From Vibrio vulnificus NBRC 15645 = ATCC 27562 (GTDB lineage: Bacteria > Pseudomonadota > Gammaproteobacteria > Enterobacterales > Vibrionaceae): a stretch of 64,000 nt of DNA. Below the pieces are notes generated by a model, which was given only the letters and a program-made list of their open reading frames with translations, made no database searches and was not told the DNA's origin. Location of the stretch: NCBI RefSeq assembly GCF_002224265.1, contig NZ_CP012882.1, positions 124,001 to 188,000 on the forward strand. Reading direction: 5' to 3'. Positions 37,125 through 45,772 of the stretch are shown in pieces (the stretch's first letter is position 1; every line of letters begins with the position of its first letter). The translations under genes and the position numbers were made by a program.

Positions 37125-37664
37125 TTACTTAAAAAGCGGTAGCAGCTGCTTAAACTCTGGACATTTCCCATCACGCATTAATTCAAAAAGCGCCATTTCC
37201 AACCCCGACAAACCGATGCCATTGGCTTCAAATTTTCTCAACGCTAAGGCTTTGTTTTGTGGGTCTCGGGATGAGACACAATCTGTCACCACCTCAACTT
37301 GGTAACCCATTTGTTTCAAATCAACTGCCGTTTGATAAACGCAAATGTGCGCTTCAATTCCGCATAGCAACCACTGCTCTACTTCGCTCGCTTGGATGGC
37401 ATTGCTGATAGTTGCTGTACCGCATCCAGAAAAAGTCGACTTATGAAAAGGTTGATAACCTTGCAACGCATTGGCGATAGGCCCAACCGTAGCACCTAAA
37501 TTTTCAGGAATTTGCTCCAGCCAAATGATGGGTAAACCCAACATTTTTGCTCCTTCAATCAACTTAGTGATGTTGGTGATCATCTGTTCACTTTGATCCA
37601 CCATCTGCGCCAATTTCCCTTGCACATCCACCACGATTAGCCCAGTTTTCTCTTTCTCTAGCAT
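37125..37664 (-). CDS. isochorismatase-like cysteine hydrolase (YcaC type)
   Basis: A 179-residue cysteine hydrolase with the triad Asp13 (IVVDVQGKL), Lys75 (FHKSTFSG) and Cys108 (GIEAHICVYQTA), and the cis-peptide region around CGIEAH. The family hydrolyses small amides or ethers (isochorismate, nicotinamide, N-carbamoyl compounds), and the YcaC-like branch has no assigned substrate. Located between the HAD gene and the FMN riboswitch, on the opposite strand to ribB. Confidence 0.9.
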   Translation of the reverse strand: MLEKEKTGLIVVDVQGKLAQMVDQSEQMITNITKLIEGAKMLGLPIIWLEQIPENLGATVGPIANALQGYQPFHKSTFSGCGTATISNAIQASEVEQWLLCGIEAHICVYQTAVDLKQMGYQVEVVTDCVSSRDPQNKALALRKFEANGIGLSGLEMALFELMRDGKCPEFKQLLPLFK

Positions 37665-37867
37665 GCTGACCTCTATCCATCAAACCCGTCTGTTTGCTTT
37701 CACTATAGCTTGCTTTTCAGTTGCCTACATCACGACCAAAGGCCAATAAGAGCTGAACACAAATCAAACAAACAGACACGCGTTACTTTTCCTGATGCTT
37801 TTTCCGCAGTAACATACTTCGGCTAACGTGCTGTATGAGACAGACGTTTGGCGAAATTATTTTTTTA

Positions 37868-37998
37868 TTCTCAGGGCGGGGCGAAATTCCCCACCGGCGG
37901 TATACCGAATGAGGTGAGCCCGCGAGCGCTCGATTCGTCGAGGTCAGCAGATCTGGTGAGACGCCAGAGCCGACGGTTATAGTCCGGATGAGAGAGAA
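37868..37998 (+). promoter_or_regulatory. FMN (RFN) riboswitch
   Basis: The conserved RFN element is present in order: TTCTCAGGGCGGGGCGAAAT, CCCCACCGGCGG, GAGCCCGCGAGCG, GGTCAGCAGATCTGGTGAGA, CCAGAGCCGACGGTTATAGT and CCGGATGAGAGAGAA. It ends about 100 bases before ribB on the same strand. High FMN should switch ribB off. Confidence 0.97.
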
Positions 37999-38006
37999 TG
38001 AAACTT

Positions 38007-38041
38007 CACCAGAGCTGTTTAGCGCTGGTGCATTTCGTTTT
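38007..38041 (+). terminator. likely expression-platform hairpin of the FMN riboswitch
   Basis: CACCAGAGC (38007-38015) and GCGCTGGTG (38022-38030) pair with one mismatch, and a TTTCGTTTT tract follows. It lies between aptamer and ribB and can act as a conditional terminator. Confidence 0.65.
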
Positions 38042-38099
38042 GGAAGAGACACTTCCAGCCTCATGCTGCCCTGATTCTGGTGATTATTAGGAGTTAACC

Positions 38100-38756
38100 A
38101 TGAATCAGTCATCTCTACTTGCCGAATTTGGCGATCCGATTACTCGCGTTGAAAACGCTTTGCTTGCGCTCAAAGAGGGACGCGGCGTACTACTGCTGGA
38201 TGATGAAGATCGTGAAAACGAAGGCGACATTATCTATTCCGTTGAACACCTTACTAACGCACAAATGGCGCTGATGATTCGCGAATGCAGCGGCATTGTC
38301 TGTTTGTGCTTAACCGACGAGCACGCCAACAAGTTGGAACTGCCGCCCATGGTCGTTAACAACAACAGTGCTAACCAAACCGCGTTTACCGTCTCGATTG
38401 AAGCAAAGCAAGGTGTCACCACAGGTGTTTCTGCGCAAGACCGTGTGACGACAATCAAAACAGCGGCCAACCCACATGCAAAACCGGACGATCTTGCTCG
38501 CCCCGGTCATGTTTTCCCGTTACGTGCTCGTCCAGGTGGTGTTTTGGCTCGTCGCGGACATACCGAAGGCACGGTTGATCTGATGCAAATGGCCGGATTG
38601 CAGCCTGCAGGCGTGTTATGCGAGGTCACCAACCCTGACGGAACCATGGCCAAAACACCTGAGATTGTTGCCTTTGGCAAACAACACAATATGCCAGTAC
38701 TCACCATTGAAGACATGGTGATGTACCGCAATCAGTACGACCTCAAGTTGGCGTAA
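38100..38756 (+). CDS. ribB: 3,4-dihydroxy-2-butanone 4-phosphate synthase
   Basis: Converts ribulose 5-phosphate to formate and dihydroxybutanone phosphate for riboflavin synthesis. At 218 residues it is the monofunctional RibB type without a RibA fusion. Active-site motifs: [13 protein letters not shown] with the metal-binding Glu, [50 protein letters not shown] with HTEG, and [26 protein letters not shown] precedes ATG. It is separate from the rib operon and controlled by its own FMN riboswitch. Confidence 0.97.
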   Translation: MNQSSLLAEFGDPITRVENALLALKEGRGVLLLDDEDRENEGDIIYSVEHLTNAQMALMIRECSGIVCLCLTDEHANKLELPPMVVNNNSANQTAFTVSIEAKQGVTTGVSAQDRVTTIKTAANPHAKPDDLARPGHVFPLRARPGGVLARRGHTEGTVDLMQMAGLQPAGVLCEVTNPDGTMAKTPEIVAFGKQHNMPVLTIEDMVMYRNQYDLKLA

Positions 38757-38770
38757 GCGCAGTCAATCAC

Positions 38771-38815
38771 TGAGCTGTTCACCATTGAGCGGTTCATCGT
38801 TGAGCAGCTCATCGG
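38771..38815 (+). repeat. three imperfect 15-bp tandem repeats after ribB
   Basis: TGAGCTGTTCACCAT, TGAGCGGTTCATCGT and TGAGCAGCTCATCGG follow one another with an exact 15-base period. The outer GAGCTG and CAGCTC can pair. They sit between the ribB stop codon and its terminator. Confidence 0.75.
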
Positions 38816-38823
38816 TAAACAGT

Positions 38824-38852
38824 AACAAGGCCAGCATTGCTGGCCTTGTTCT
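38824..38852 (+). terminator. intrinsic terminator after ribB
   Basis: A 12-bp stem AACAAGGCCAGC / GCTGGCCTTGTT with a three-base loop. Probably bidirectional, as the convergent decarboxylase gene ends 31 bases further. Confidence 0.88.
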
Positions 38853-38882
38853 ATCTTGGTGGTTCTGTTTTGGTGCTAGATT

Positions 38883-40823
38883 TTATCTAAAGGAACGCCC
38901 TTTCGTCGGTAACTTGACCAAATGAGCACTCGAATGTGGAAGCTCACGCGTACGGCGGACATTAGTTAACGGTTTGAAATCCTCCGCATTAAACGCATCA
39001 TCCTTTTTAAGATCGTCGCACAACTTATCAATCAGCTTCTTAGTCACATCCCACATAGTAAACATATGAACGTATTTACGGGTCTTAAGTCCTGAGCTGG
39101 AGTCCGGCTCATCGATCTCTTCCTTGGCTAACGAGTATTTAAAGATAATCTCGTCCTTTGGCTGGCAGAAAATAAGCGACAAAGAGAGCGGCGTTCGTTG
39201 AAGCCACAACCCTTCAGGAACACCACTATCAGGTTTTTCATTTTTCCAATAGTCCGCGACTTCTTGCAACTTTTGATAAGCGTATTGCGCCATCTTCTGT
39301 CCGCGCATCGCCAGTTTGATCTGCTTTTCATAGCTGTGTTTGGCAAAGTAATCCCATAGGATTAGAGGGGATATTCCGCTACGGGAACCCGCAAAAGTAG
39401 TATCGGGAGAACCAATATAGGTTGGGTTATCCGGTGGAGAAACCATAAACTTATGCTTGGTCATATAAACCCCGGTCGGCCATGGTGCGCCTGGCCACTT
39501 ATGACCACTAGTGACGATGGAGTGCACCATAGGGTTACGAAAATCGAAATCTGGCCCAGTGTAACAATGGTTTTCTTCAAAGAAGGCTTCATATTTAGGC
39601 AGTTTCGCCGCCATTTTGACAAACGGCATATAGCTCGCGCCAAGTGCGCCATCAATGTGAATCCAATAGCCCGTGCGCGTCTCCGTTTTAGAAGGGTCAC
39701 TCGGGTCGATAGGCACTTGACGCTCGTACAGCCCATTCTCTCTGAACACCTCTTCCAACATTTGGGTTGCTTCATTGATGTTGTCATACGCACCTTTAAA
39801 GGTGGTACCGTAGTTGAGCACCACAATGATTGGGTAGCCTTTCTCAGCAAAAAACTTCACATAGGCCTTTAGCTTTTTAATATCGATCGCGCCTGAGCCA
39901 ACAAGCTTGTTACTGGGTTTATCGTTGATTTGCGGCTTATCATCGTCAAACTCTACTGTTGGCGCTTCCGAAGGCACTTCAGAAGGCCAAACGTCGCCTT
40001 CCCCGCATGGGTTTTCATTTGGGTAGAGTCGGTTACCGAGTGAGCCGAAGGTTTCGATTTTCTCTACCGCCATCGCTTTAACAATCGAATAGTGGGTATC
40101 CTCAGAGAAAAAGGCAACTGGGGTGTAGGCATTGGGATTATCTTCCGGCGCTTGCGGATAGTGTGCATACAACTGGCTGCTTTTTACCACCTTGCCTTCC
40201 GCGTCTTCGCCACAAATTTCATCATCCAATAGTGTTTGACCAGACAAATAATCTCGCGCATTGAGCATTGCGTACAAGTTGCCTTCAGTGCTGCCCATGG
40301 TCAGTACATAGCCCCAATAACTTTCTGGATCACCGCGATCCCATGTACCATCGCCTTTTAAATATGGTCCTTGCGATGGCCATTTGGCGTTCCAAAGCGA
40401 AGCAAAATAATCCAGCACCATTCGTTCGACAAACTTGGTGTTAACGGTGTAATTGCCATCAACAAATGGGTCGCCGACGTTGTTCATACTGATGTCTAAA
40501 AACGGCGCAATTCGTTCGCGATAGTTGATTTTCTCTTCGGTCTGATAGCCTAAAAATCGTTTTTTTTGCTGATTAACGTATTGGAGAATTTCTTGAAAAG
40601 CAGCGCTTTGCTCACAAGCACATTGACCAGTGGGTGGAATTTCAAAGCTCGCTTGACGAATGCTCTGCTCTTCCAAACCAAATGATTCATTTCCTCTCAA
40701 ATAGACTTTCACCGGGTCCTCCTCCGGTGGTGAAATCAGCCCTTGCGCAAATTCAGGGACTTGTTGATACCAAGGCAGTTGCTTCGGCCCGTAGCCGATG
40801 GTGACGTTGTGTTTCTCTGTCAT
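38883..40823 (-). CDS. PLP-dependent group II decarboxylase, long form with acidic insertion
   Basis: A 646-residue fold-type I enzyme of the glutamate/histidine/aromatic amino-acid decarboxylase group. Key residues are His244 (EDTHYSI, stacks on PLP), Asp391 (IHIDGALG, binds the pyridine nitrogen) and Schiff-base Lys442 (TSGHKWPGAPWPTG). TMGSTEGNL near residue 176 is the phosphate-side motif. The SGHKW form resembles the histidine-decarboxylase branch, but that enzyme is about 380 residues. This one has long N- and C-terminal extensions and an acidic insertion (about 265-310, with EAPTVEFDDDKPQINDK) between His244 and Asp391. Substrate is undetermined. No amino-acid/amine antiporter gene lies beside it, unlike acid-resistance systems. 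Convergent with ribB. Confidence 0.88.
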   Translation of the reverse strand: MTEKHNVTIGYGPKQLPWYQQVPEFAQGLISPPEEDPVKVYLRGNESFGLEEQSIRQASFEIPPTGQCACEQSAAFQEILQYVNQQKKRFLGYQTEEKINYRERIAPFLDISMNNVGDPFVDGNYTVNTKFVERMVLDYFASLWNAKWPSQGPYLKGDGTWDRGDPESYWGYVLTMGSTEGNLYAMLNARDYLSGQTLLDDEICGEDAEGKVVKSSQLYAHYPQAPEDNPNAYTPVAFFSEDTHYSIVKAMAVEKIETFGSLGNRLYPNENPCGEGDVWPSEVPSEAPTVEFDDDKPQINDKPSNKLVGSGAIDIKKLKAYVKFFAEKGYPIIVVLNYGTTFKGAYDNINEATQMLEEVFRENGLYERQVPIDPSDPSKTETRTGYWIHIDGALGASYMPFVKMAAKLPKYEAFFEENHCYTGPDFDFRNPMVHSIVTSGHKWPGAPWPTGVYMTKHKFMVSPPDNPTYIGSPDTTFAGSRSGISPLILWDYFAKHSYEKQIKLAMRGQKMAQYAYQKLQEVADYWKNEKPDSGVPEGLWLQRTPLSLSLIFCQPKDEIIFKYSLAKEEIDEPDSSSGLKTRKYVHMFTMWDVTKKLIDKLCDDLKKDDAFNAEDFKPLTNVRRTRELPHSSAHLVKLPTKGRSFR

Positions 40824-40911
40824 ACTATTTCCATTTTATTGTTATGGTCTGACTCAGACCCAGCCAAAAACAAATATGAATATAGTTGCTTATTTTAAAA
40901 TTGCCATCGCC

Positions 40912-40936
40912 AAAAAAGGCGACCCGTGGTCGCCTT
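40912..40936 (-). terminator. intrinsic terminator after the dsbA-like gene
   Basis: An eight-base stem AAGGCGAC / GTCGCCTT with a five-base loop, followed on the minus strand by six T. Confidence 0.9.
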
Positions 40937-40955
40937 GTCCTCTGCTCTTTCTGCT

Positions 40956-41558
40956 TTACAGTGTCAGCAGATAATTCACCAGTTCATTGTATTCTTGAAT
41001 TGTGGTGATTTTGTCTGCTTTCACAATGTACTTATTGTTCACGATCACGCCAGGTACACCCGTCAAAGTACTTTCCTTAAACTGCTTATCAAAACGCTTT
41101 TGCATCGAGTTAACGGCAAAACTGTTGTAAGCCGCATCGTATTTCTTGGCATCAACACCATTGTCGATGAAGAGTTGACGCAACTCAGCTTCCGTTTGCG
41201 GTGCTTTGCGTTTTTCGTGGATTTGCGTGAACATCGCCGGAACCATGGTTTTTTCTGCATCCAGCGACACCATTGTGGCGTACGCTTTGGCGACAGGGAC
41301 TCCCATCTCGCCACCCATAAAGGAAACATGCACTTTCTCAAATCTTGCCTCTTCAGGCAGAGATTTCTTCATGCTCTCCACCACGCCCTCAAAACGGTAA
41401 CAGTGTGGGCAGTAGAAGGAGAAATATTCCGTCACGACAGGTTTCTGCGATTTGGCGGTAGGTAATACCGTGTAATGAGTGCCTTGTTCAAATTTCGCTG
41501 CGTATGCAGACACGCTCAGCAACAATGCCGAGAACATAAAGACGATTTTCTTGATCAT
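40956..41558 (-). CDS. dsbA: DsbA/TcpG-like periplasmic thiol:disulphide oxidoreductase
   Basis: A 200-residue protein with a signal peptide (1-20, SAYAAK), a thioredoxin fold with active site Cys50-Pro-His-Cys53 (SFYCPHCYRF) and cis-proline in LTGVPGVIVNN. It closely resembles Vibrio TcpG/DsbA over its whole length (KVHVSFMGGEMG, AYNSFAVNSMQKRFDKQF, NELVNYLLTL). The residues after the active site are YRF rather than the NTF I remember for the main V. cholerae enzyme, so this may be a second DsbA. It oxidises cysteines in exported proteins. No dsbB is adjacent. The Cys/His-containing small membrane protein upstream on the same strand could be linked. Confidence 0.92.
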   Translation of the reverse strand: MIKKIVFMFSALLLSVSAYAAKFEQGTHYTVLPTAKSQKPVVTEYFSFYCPHCYRFEGVVESMKKSLPEEARFEKVHVSFMGGEMGVPVAKAYATMVSLDAEKTMVPAMFTQIHEKRKAPQTEAELRQLFIDNGVDAKKYDAAYNSFAVNSMQKRFDKQFKESTLTGVPGVIVNNKYIVKADKITTIQEYNELVNYLLTL

Positions 41559-41609
41559 GTTAATACCTTGAATAATCTAATTTTTATTAATTAATGAATG
41601 AAATAAAGA

Positions 41610-41960
41610 TTAAACAAAGGTTGAAATGGGAGGACGAAAGAGCGATTCGTTCATCGAGAAGGCTTTGACCGATTGGTCACGAGAAATCAATGCGAGAGCG
41701 AAAGCTTGTTGCAACGATGCCAGTTGCGCTTTAGAGGCGGGCATTTTGCCTATGCACACCGAATGACAGCCATGAGAAGGCTGACTACTTTCCAATTTTA
41801 TGTCGTGATGAACATCAGGACATGTGGTTTCAGTTGCTTGCACTGCAACACTCTCTGAAAAAGAAAGCGTGTTTTTGATCATTTCTGACGATGCCATAAA
41901 GATGATCGCCACGGCTAACACGATCAATAGTGGCATTCTAAACAGTGAGTACAAAAACAA
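41610..41960 (-). CDS. small membrane protein with periplasmic Cys/His segment
   Basis: A 116-residue product with one N-terminal helix (about 8-25, MPLLIVLAVAIIFMASS). The rest, predicted outside the cytoplasm, has CPDVHHDIKL and SHGCHSVCIGK, giving three cysteines and four histidines in about 25 residues, and ends FRPPIS. This looks like a metal- or redox-active tail similar in style to DUF2946-type proteins, but I cannot assign the family. It is 51 bp upstream of the dsbA-like gene on the same strand, so cotranscription is plausible and DsbA could oxidise it. Confidence 0.6.
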   Translation of the reverse strand: MFLYSLFRMPLLIVLAVAIIFMASSEMIKNTLSFSESVAVQATETTCPDVHHDIKLESSQPSHGCHSVCIGKMPASKAQLASLQQAFALALISRDQSVKAFSMNESLFRPPISTFV

Positions 41961-42179
41961 CCTCTCCTTGGCAATGAGGGAACTTGCCCTAGGTTAACAG
42001 CAAAAAACGTTCTGATGGAAGCCTTTCAAACAGGCAAGCGCTCCAAGTATGACTTTCTTTCCTCTTATCAGTTCCCTAACCAAGCAATAATCAGGTTTAA
42101 CCTGCCTTCGTAACTTGCAAACACTATGAAACAGGAGTAATACTTATTCGGTTGTTATGAGATATATAAGGATATTGTT

Positions 42180-42476
42180 ATGTTAAAAAAACGCTTTTTC
42201 AAAACCAAAGACGAAGTCGAAGTGACGTTTGAGGTTCAACAAGAAAACTGGGAAAGCGCGCACGTTGTTGGGGAGTTTAACAACTGGAAGCCAGAGCCAA
42301 TGACTTTGGTGAAAAAAAGTGGCTTATTTAAATTCAAGACGCGCCTGCCGAGAGAACAAAAAGTGGAGTTCCGCTATCTCTTTAATCAAAACCAATGGGG
42401 TAACGATCCGCAGGCTGATGGCTATGTTGCCAACGGTTTTGGTAGTGACAATGGTTTTGTCTTGACCAGCGAATAA
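42180..42476 (+). CDS. CBM48/isoamylase early-set domain protein
   Basis: A 98-residue single-domain protein. VTFEVQQENWESAHVVGEFN followed by NWKPEPMTLVKKSGLFKFKT and FRYLFNQNQWGNDPQADGYV matches the early-set / AMPK glycogen-binding fold found in glycogen-branching enzymes. Standing alone it has no enzymatic domain and may bind glycogen or serve a regulatory role. AAGGATATTGTT precedes the ATG, and a terminator follows. Confidence 0.82.
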   Translation: MLKKRFFKTKDEVEVTFEVQQENWESAHVVGEFNNWKPEPMTLVKKSGLFKFKTRLPREQKVEFRYLFNQNQWGNDPQADGYVANGFGSDNGFVLTSE

Positions 42477-42506
42477 TGGCCAAGCAATGGCCGCTCTATC
42501 GAGTTG

Positions 42507-42530
42507 AAAGGCGCATTTTGCGCCTTTTTT
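42507..42530 (+). terminator. intrinsic terminator after the early-set protein gene
   Basis: A nine-base stem AAAGGCGCA / TGCGCCTTT with a three-base loop and a T run. Confidence 0.9.
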
Positions 42531-42604
42531 CATTGAGTTTTTGCTCAGTCACTCTACTATGCAAACACGGCAAGGAGAGCCGAATAAACAACAAAGGAAA
42601 TGCA

Positions 42605-42955
42605 ATGTACTGGATTGTCACCAAATACTTAATCACGGCCGCGATCGTGGTATTTATTTCTGAGGTAGCCAAACGCAGCGACAAAGCGGGCGCGCTTATC
42701 GCCGCTCTTCCCACCGTGACCATCCTCGCGCTGATTTGGATGTACCTTGAAGGACAAGGCAACGAAAAGCTGACGAATCACGCTTACTACACATTTTGGT
42801 ATGTGCTCCCTACGCTTCCCATGTTTCTGATTTTTCCGTATCTCATGGAACGATTTAGCTTTTGGATTTCCTTATTCTTTTGCGCACTGATTTCCGTCAG
42901 TTCTTTTGCCTGCGTCGCTTTCATTGTCAAACACTTTGGCATCAAGCTGACTTAA
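42605..42955 (+). CDS. DUF3147-family inner-membrane protein
   Basis: A 116-residue protein with four hydrophobic helices: WIVTKYLITAAIVVFISEVA, AGALIAALPTVTILALIWMY, YYTFWYVLPTLPMFLIFPYL and FWISLFFCALISVSSFACVA. Together with SEVAKRSDKAGALIAALP this matches DUF3147 (function unknown). The start at 42605 is chosen because the frame upstream runs through the preceding terminator. Its last 14 bases overlap the end of the convergent LysR gene. Confidence 0.85.
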   Translation: MYWIVTKYLITAAIVVFISEVAKRSDKAGALIAALPTVTILALIWMYLEGQGNEKLTNHAYYTFWYVLPTLPMFLIFPYLMERFSFWISLFFCALISVSSFACVAFIVKHFGIKLT

Positions 42956-43856
42956 TGCTCTTTTGTAACTGACGAAAATAATCGCTGGTGAACTCGATAA
43001 AGGTGCGAAGGCGTTTAGGTTGATAGCGATCACGATGATACAGCGCAGAGAACGCCACACTTGGAACATGCCAATCCTCAAACACCTCTCTCAGCAAGCC
43101 TTGCTCTAGTTCTTGCATACAGTAAAGCGTGGGGACACGAATGATGCCGTTTCCTGCCAAAGCCCCTTTCAACATCACTCGACCATTTTTGCAGCGCAAT
43201 TTCCCACGCACCTGACAATCTGATGTTTGCTTAGTGTGTCGATGTTGGAAGGTCCAACGCGTCACCGAGCCCGTTAAACAAGCGTGTTGATCCAGTTCTT
43301 TGGGATGGTCAGGTCGTCCGTGCATCGCTAAGTAGCTGGGGCTGGCATAAGTGCCCATTTCCACATCAATCAGCTTGCGGGCGACAAAACCAGAATCTTC
43401 CAGTTTGCCCATGCGAAACGCGATATCAAATTCATCCTCGATCAGGTCAACACGATGGCTGCTAAAATCCAAATCCACTCGCACTTGCGGATATTGCTGC
43501 ATAAACTGACCAACCACCTCCGCAATCACCTCTTCCCCTAAGTAACCCCCCACACAGTTAATTCGGATTTCACCCCGAACGGCTTCAATATCATCCACCG
43601 CTGCCAACACCGCTTGATCGATGCTATGCAGAGCCATCTCACACTGAGCAAACAGTGCTTTGCCCGCATCCGTTAGTTTGAGCGTGCGCGTGGTTCTGAT
43701 CAACAACGTCACCCCCATTTGCTTCTCCAGTTGGCTAATTTGGCGAGACACATGCGAGCGCGATACTCCCAGTGCTTCTGCAGCTTTGGTGAAATTACCA
43801 AGTTGTGCGATCAGTACGAAGGAGCGGATATCCGCTAGGTTGATCTGTGTTTGCAT
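42942..43856 (-). CDS. LysR-family regulator of the adjacent SDR gene
   Basis: A 304-residue LysR regulator: HTH in LADIRSFVLIAQLGNFTKAA and LGVSRSHVSRQISQLEKQMG, then effector domain with VGGYLGEEVIAEVVGQFMQQ and KGALAGNGIIRVPTLY. It is of the CrgA/QseD-like branch common beside oxidoreductases. It is divergent from a short-chain dehydrogenase, with 140 bp between. That spacer has the inverted repeat TGTTG-N8-CAACA (43888-43905) and the palindrome GATATATATC (43922-43931), which are candidate operators. Confidence 0.9.
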   Translation of the reverse strand: MQTQINLADIRSFVLIAQLGNFTKAAEALGVSRSHVSRQISQLEKQMGVTLLIRTTRTLKLTDAGKALFAQCEMALHSIDQAVLAAVDDIEAVRGEIRINCVGGYLGEEVIAEVVGQFMQQYPQVRVDLDFSSHRVDLIEDEFDIAFRMGKLEDSGFVARKLIDVEMGTYASPSYLAMHGRPDHPKELDQHACLTGSVTRWTFQHRHTKQTSDCQVRGKLRCKNGRVMLKGALAGNGIIRVPTLYCMQELEQGLLREVFEDWHVPSVAFSALYHRDRYQPKRLRTFIEFTSDYFRQLQKSIKSA

Positions 43857-43996
43857 CGGCGGTTTCTCTTTTCTTTTGATGTTTTATTGTTGCCATATAA
43901 CAACAGAGTTTCAACTAGGTCGATATATATCAACAAAAATTCTTTTCATAAACTACGCATCAACAAGTCAAAACGACTTTTAAAGAGGATCACAAA

Positions 43997-44716
43997 ATGA
44001 AAAAGTTAGTCGTTATTACAGGTGCAAGCTCTGGTATTGGTGAAGCCATCGCGCGTCGTTTCAGTGAAGAAGGTCATCCGCTGCTGCTCTTGGCACGTCG
44101 CGTCGAGCGCCTAGAGGCGCTTAATTTGCCAAACACACTTTGTGCTCAAGTGGACGTGACCGACAAAAGCACCTTTGACGCTGCGATTGCTCGTGCAGAA
44201 GAAATCTATGGCCCTGCAGACGTATTAGTAAACAACGCCGGTGTGATGTTACTTGGCCAGATTGACACGCAAGAAGCCAATGAATGGCAACGTATGTTTG
44301 ATGTTAATGTCCTTGGTTTGCTGAACGGTATGCAAGCGGTGTTAGCACCAATGAAAGCACGCAACAGCGGTACCATTATTAATATCAGCTCGATTGCAGG
44401 TAAGAAAACCTTCCCAGATCACGCGGCATACTGTGGCACCAAATTCGCTGTGCATGCCATTTCTGAAAATGTGCGTGAGGAAGTGGCGGCCTCTAACGTG
44501 CGTGTCACGACCATCGCACCGGGTGCGGTCGAAACCGAATTGCTTTCACACACCACATCGCAACAAATCAAAGACGGCTACGATGCGTGGAAAGTGGATA
44601 TGGGTGGCGTGTTGGCTGCAGACGATGTCGCAAGAGCCGTGCTGTTTGCCTACCAGCAACCTCAAAACGTCTGTATTCGTGAAATCGCTCTAGCACCGAC
44701 CAAGCAACAGCCATAA
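43997..44716 (+). CDS. classical short-chain dehydrogenase/reductase
   Basis: A 239-residue NAD(P)-dependent SDR with cofactor motif TGASSGIGEA (9-18), NNAGVM (79-84), catalytic Ser near 131-132 (INISSIAG) and Tyr145/Lys149 (AAYCGTKFAVH). The basic residues LARRVERL after strand 2 favour NADP. It resembles the YdfG/clavaldehyde-dehydrogenase-type SDRs. Substrate unknown. Divergent LysR regulator upstream. GAGGATCACAAA precedes ATG. Confidence 0.9.
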   Translation: MKKLVVITGASSGIGEAIARRFSEEGHPLLLLARRVERLEALNLPNTLCAQVDVTDKSTFDAAIARAEEIYGPADVLVNNAGVMLLGQIDTQEANEWQRMFDVNVLGLLNGMQAVLAPMKARNSGTIINISSIAGKKTFPDHAAYCGTKFAVHAISENVREEVAASNVRVTTIAPGAVETELLSHTTSQQIKDGYDAWKVDMGGVLAADDVARAVLFAYQQPQNVCIREIALAPTKQQP

Positions 44717-44738
44717 CTGCTCATGCTTATCGCACCAC

Positions 44739-44764
44739 AAAGGCCTGCAACTACGCAGGCCTTT
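44739..44764. terminator. shared terminator overlapping the end of the second LysR gene
   Basis: A 10-bp stem AAAGGCCTGC / GCAGGCCTTT with a six-base loop. The stop codon and last codons of the minus-strand LysR gene (ending at 44751) lie inside it, so for that gene one arm is coding. It follows the SDR gene on the plus strand by 22 bases. Confidence 0.75.
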
Positions 44765-45653
44765 GCCACAATTGCACATTCTGATCCCATCGCTGCGCAA
44801 TAAAATCAATAAACTGACGCACCACCGGAGTTTGATAACTGCGAGAGAGATAAACAGCCCACAAGGAAGACGAAGGCAAAGTATAGCGGTTCAATAGTGC
44901 GACAAGCTTACCCTGTTGCAAAAGCGGATTGGCCAAATCACATGGCAGACGGATCACCCCTTTCCCTGCCAACGCCGCACCTAATAAGGTACTGAGGTCA
45001 TTTGCCCGTATATTGCCTTTTACCGACACTTCAGAGATTTGATTATCGGCAACGAATCGCCATAAGTGGGTACTCAAATGAACTAAGCAGTTGTGGTTGG
45101 CTAAATCTTCCGGTTCGACAATGGGCTCATGTTCATCCAAATACCCTTGGGTCGCACACACGACCGCATCGATATCCATCAGTTTTCTCGCAATTAACGT
45201 CTCATCGGGTTGATCGGTATAACGCAAGGCGACGTCTACGCGCTCATCCACCAATTGCGAAAAGCGATCGGAGGCAAGAATATCCACCGTCACTAAGGGA
45301 TGCAGCCCAGTAAAGGCAGACACCGCATCAATAAGATGGTGCTGAGAGAAACCTATCGGGGCGGAAATGCGAATCGACCCCGTTAGCGAATCTCGGCTTT
45401 GAACCGCGTCCAACTCCAAAGCTGCCGCTTCATCTAAAATGCGCTGGCATCGAATAAAGGCTTGTTCGCCAGCGTGCGTCAGGCTGACTTTTCGAGTCGT
45501 GCGATGCAGCAAACGCTGTTGAAGCCAGCTTTCCACTTCTTGAACATGCCGAGTCACCTGAAGCCGGCTTAGCGATAAGGTTTCCGCCGCTTGGGTAAAA
45601 CTTCGGCAATTGGCGACTTCAATAAAACTTTTGATGGCGTCGAGTCTGTCCAT
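44751..45653 (-). CDS. LysR-family regulator of the adjacent NAD(P)-binding protein gene
   Basis: A 300-residue LysR protein: HTH in MDRLDAIKSFIEVANCRSFT, then LSLSRLQVTRHVQEVESWLQ, and effector-binding domain with ISAPIGFSQHHLIDAVSAFT and AALAGKGVIRLPCDLANPLL. The start at 45653 is chosen because GAG is well spaced; the ATG two codons earlier is also possible. It belongs to the same subfamily as the LysR gene 1.1 kb away. It is divergent from the NmrA-like gene across about 119 bp that contain ATTGAAACAAT and GATATATC, candidate operators. Confidence 0.9.
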   Translation of the reverse strand: MDRLDAIKSFIEVANCRSFTQAAETLSLSRLQVTRHVQEVESWLQQRLLHRTTRKVSLTHAGEQAFIRCQRILDEAAALELDAVQSRDSLTGSIRISAPIGFSQHHLIDAVSAFTGLHPLVTVDILASDRFSQLVDERVDVALRYTDQPDETLIARKLMDIDAVVCATQGYLDEHEPIVEPEDLANHNCLVHLSTHLWRFVADNQISEVSVKGNIRANDLSTLLGAALAGKGVIRLPCDLANPLLQQGKLVALLNRYTLPSSSLWAVYLSRSYQTPVVRQFIDFIAQRWDQNVQLWQRPA

Positions 45654-45772
45654 GAGCATCTCAATTAGATCGATTTATTGAAACAATCTATATCATTTCT
45701 TCGTATTTATCCCGATATATCTCATGAGTAGACTCTCTCCATAACGAAACCTCGTAGAACCGGAGAAGAGAA

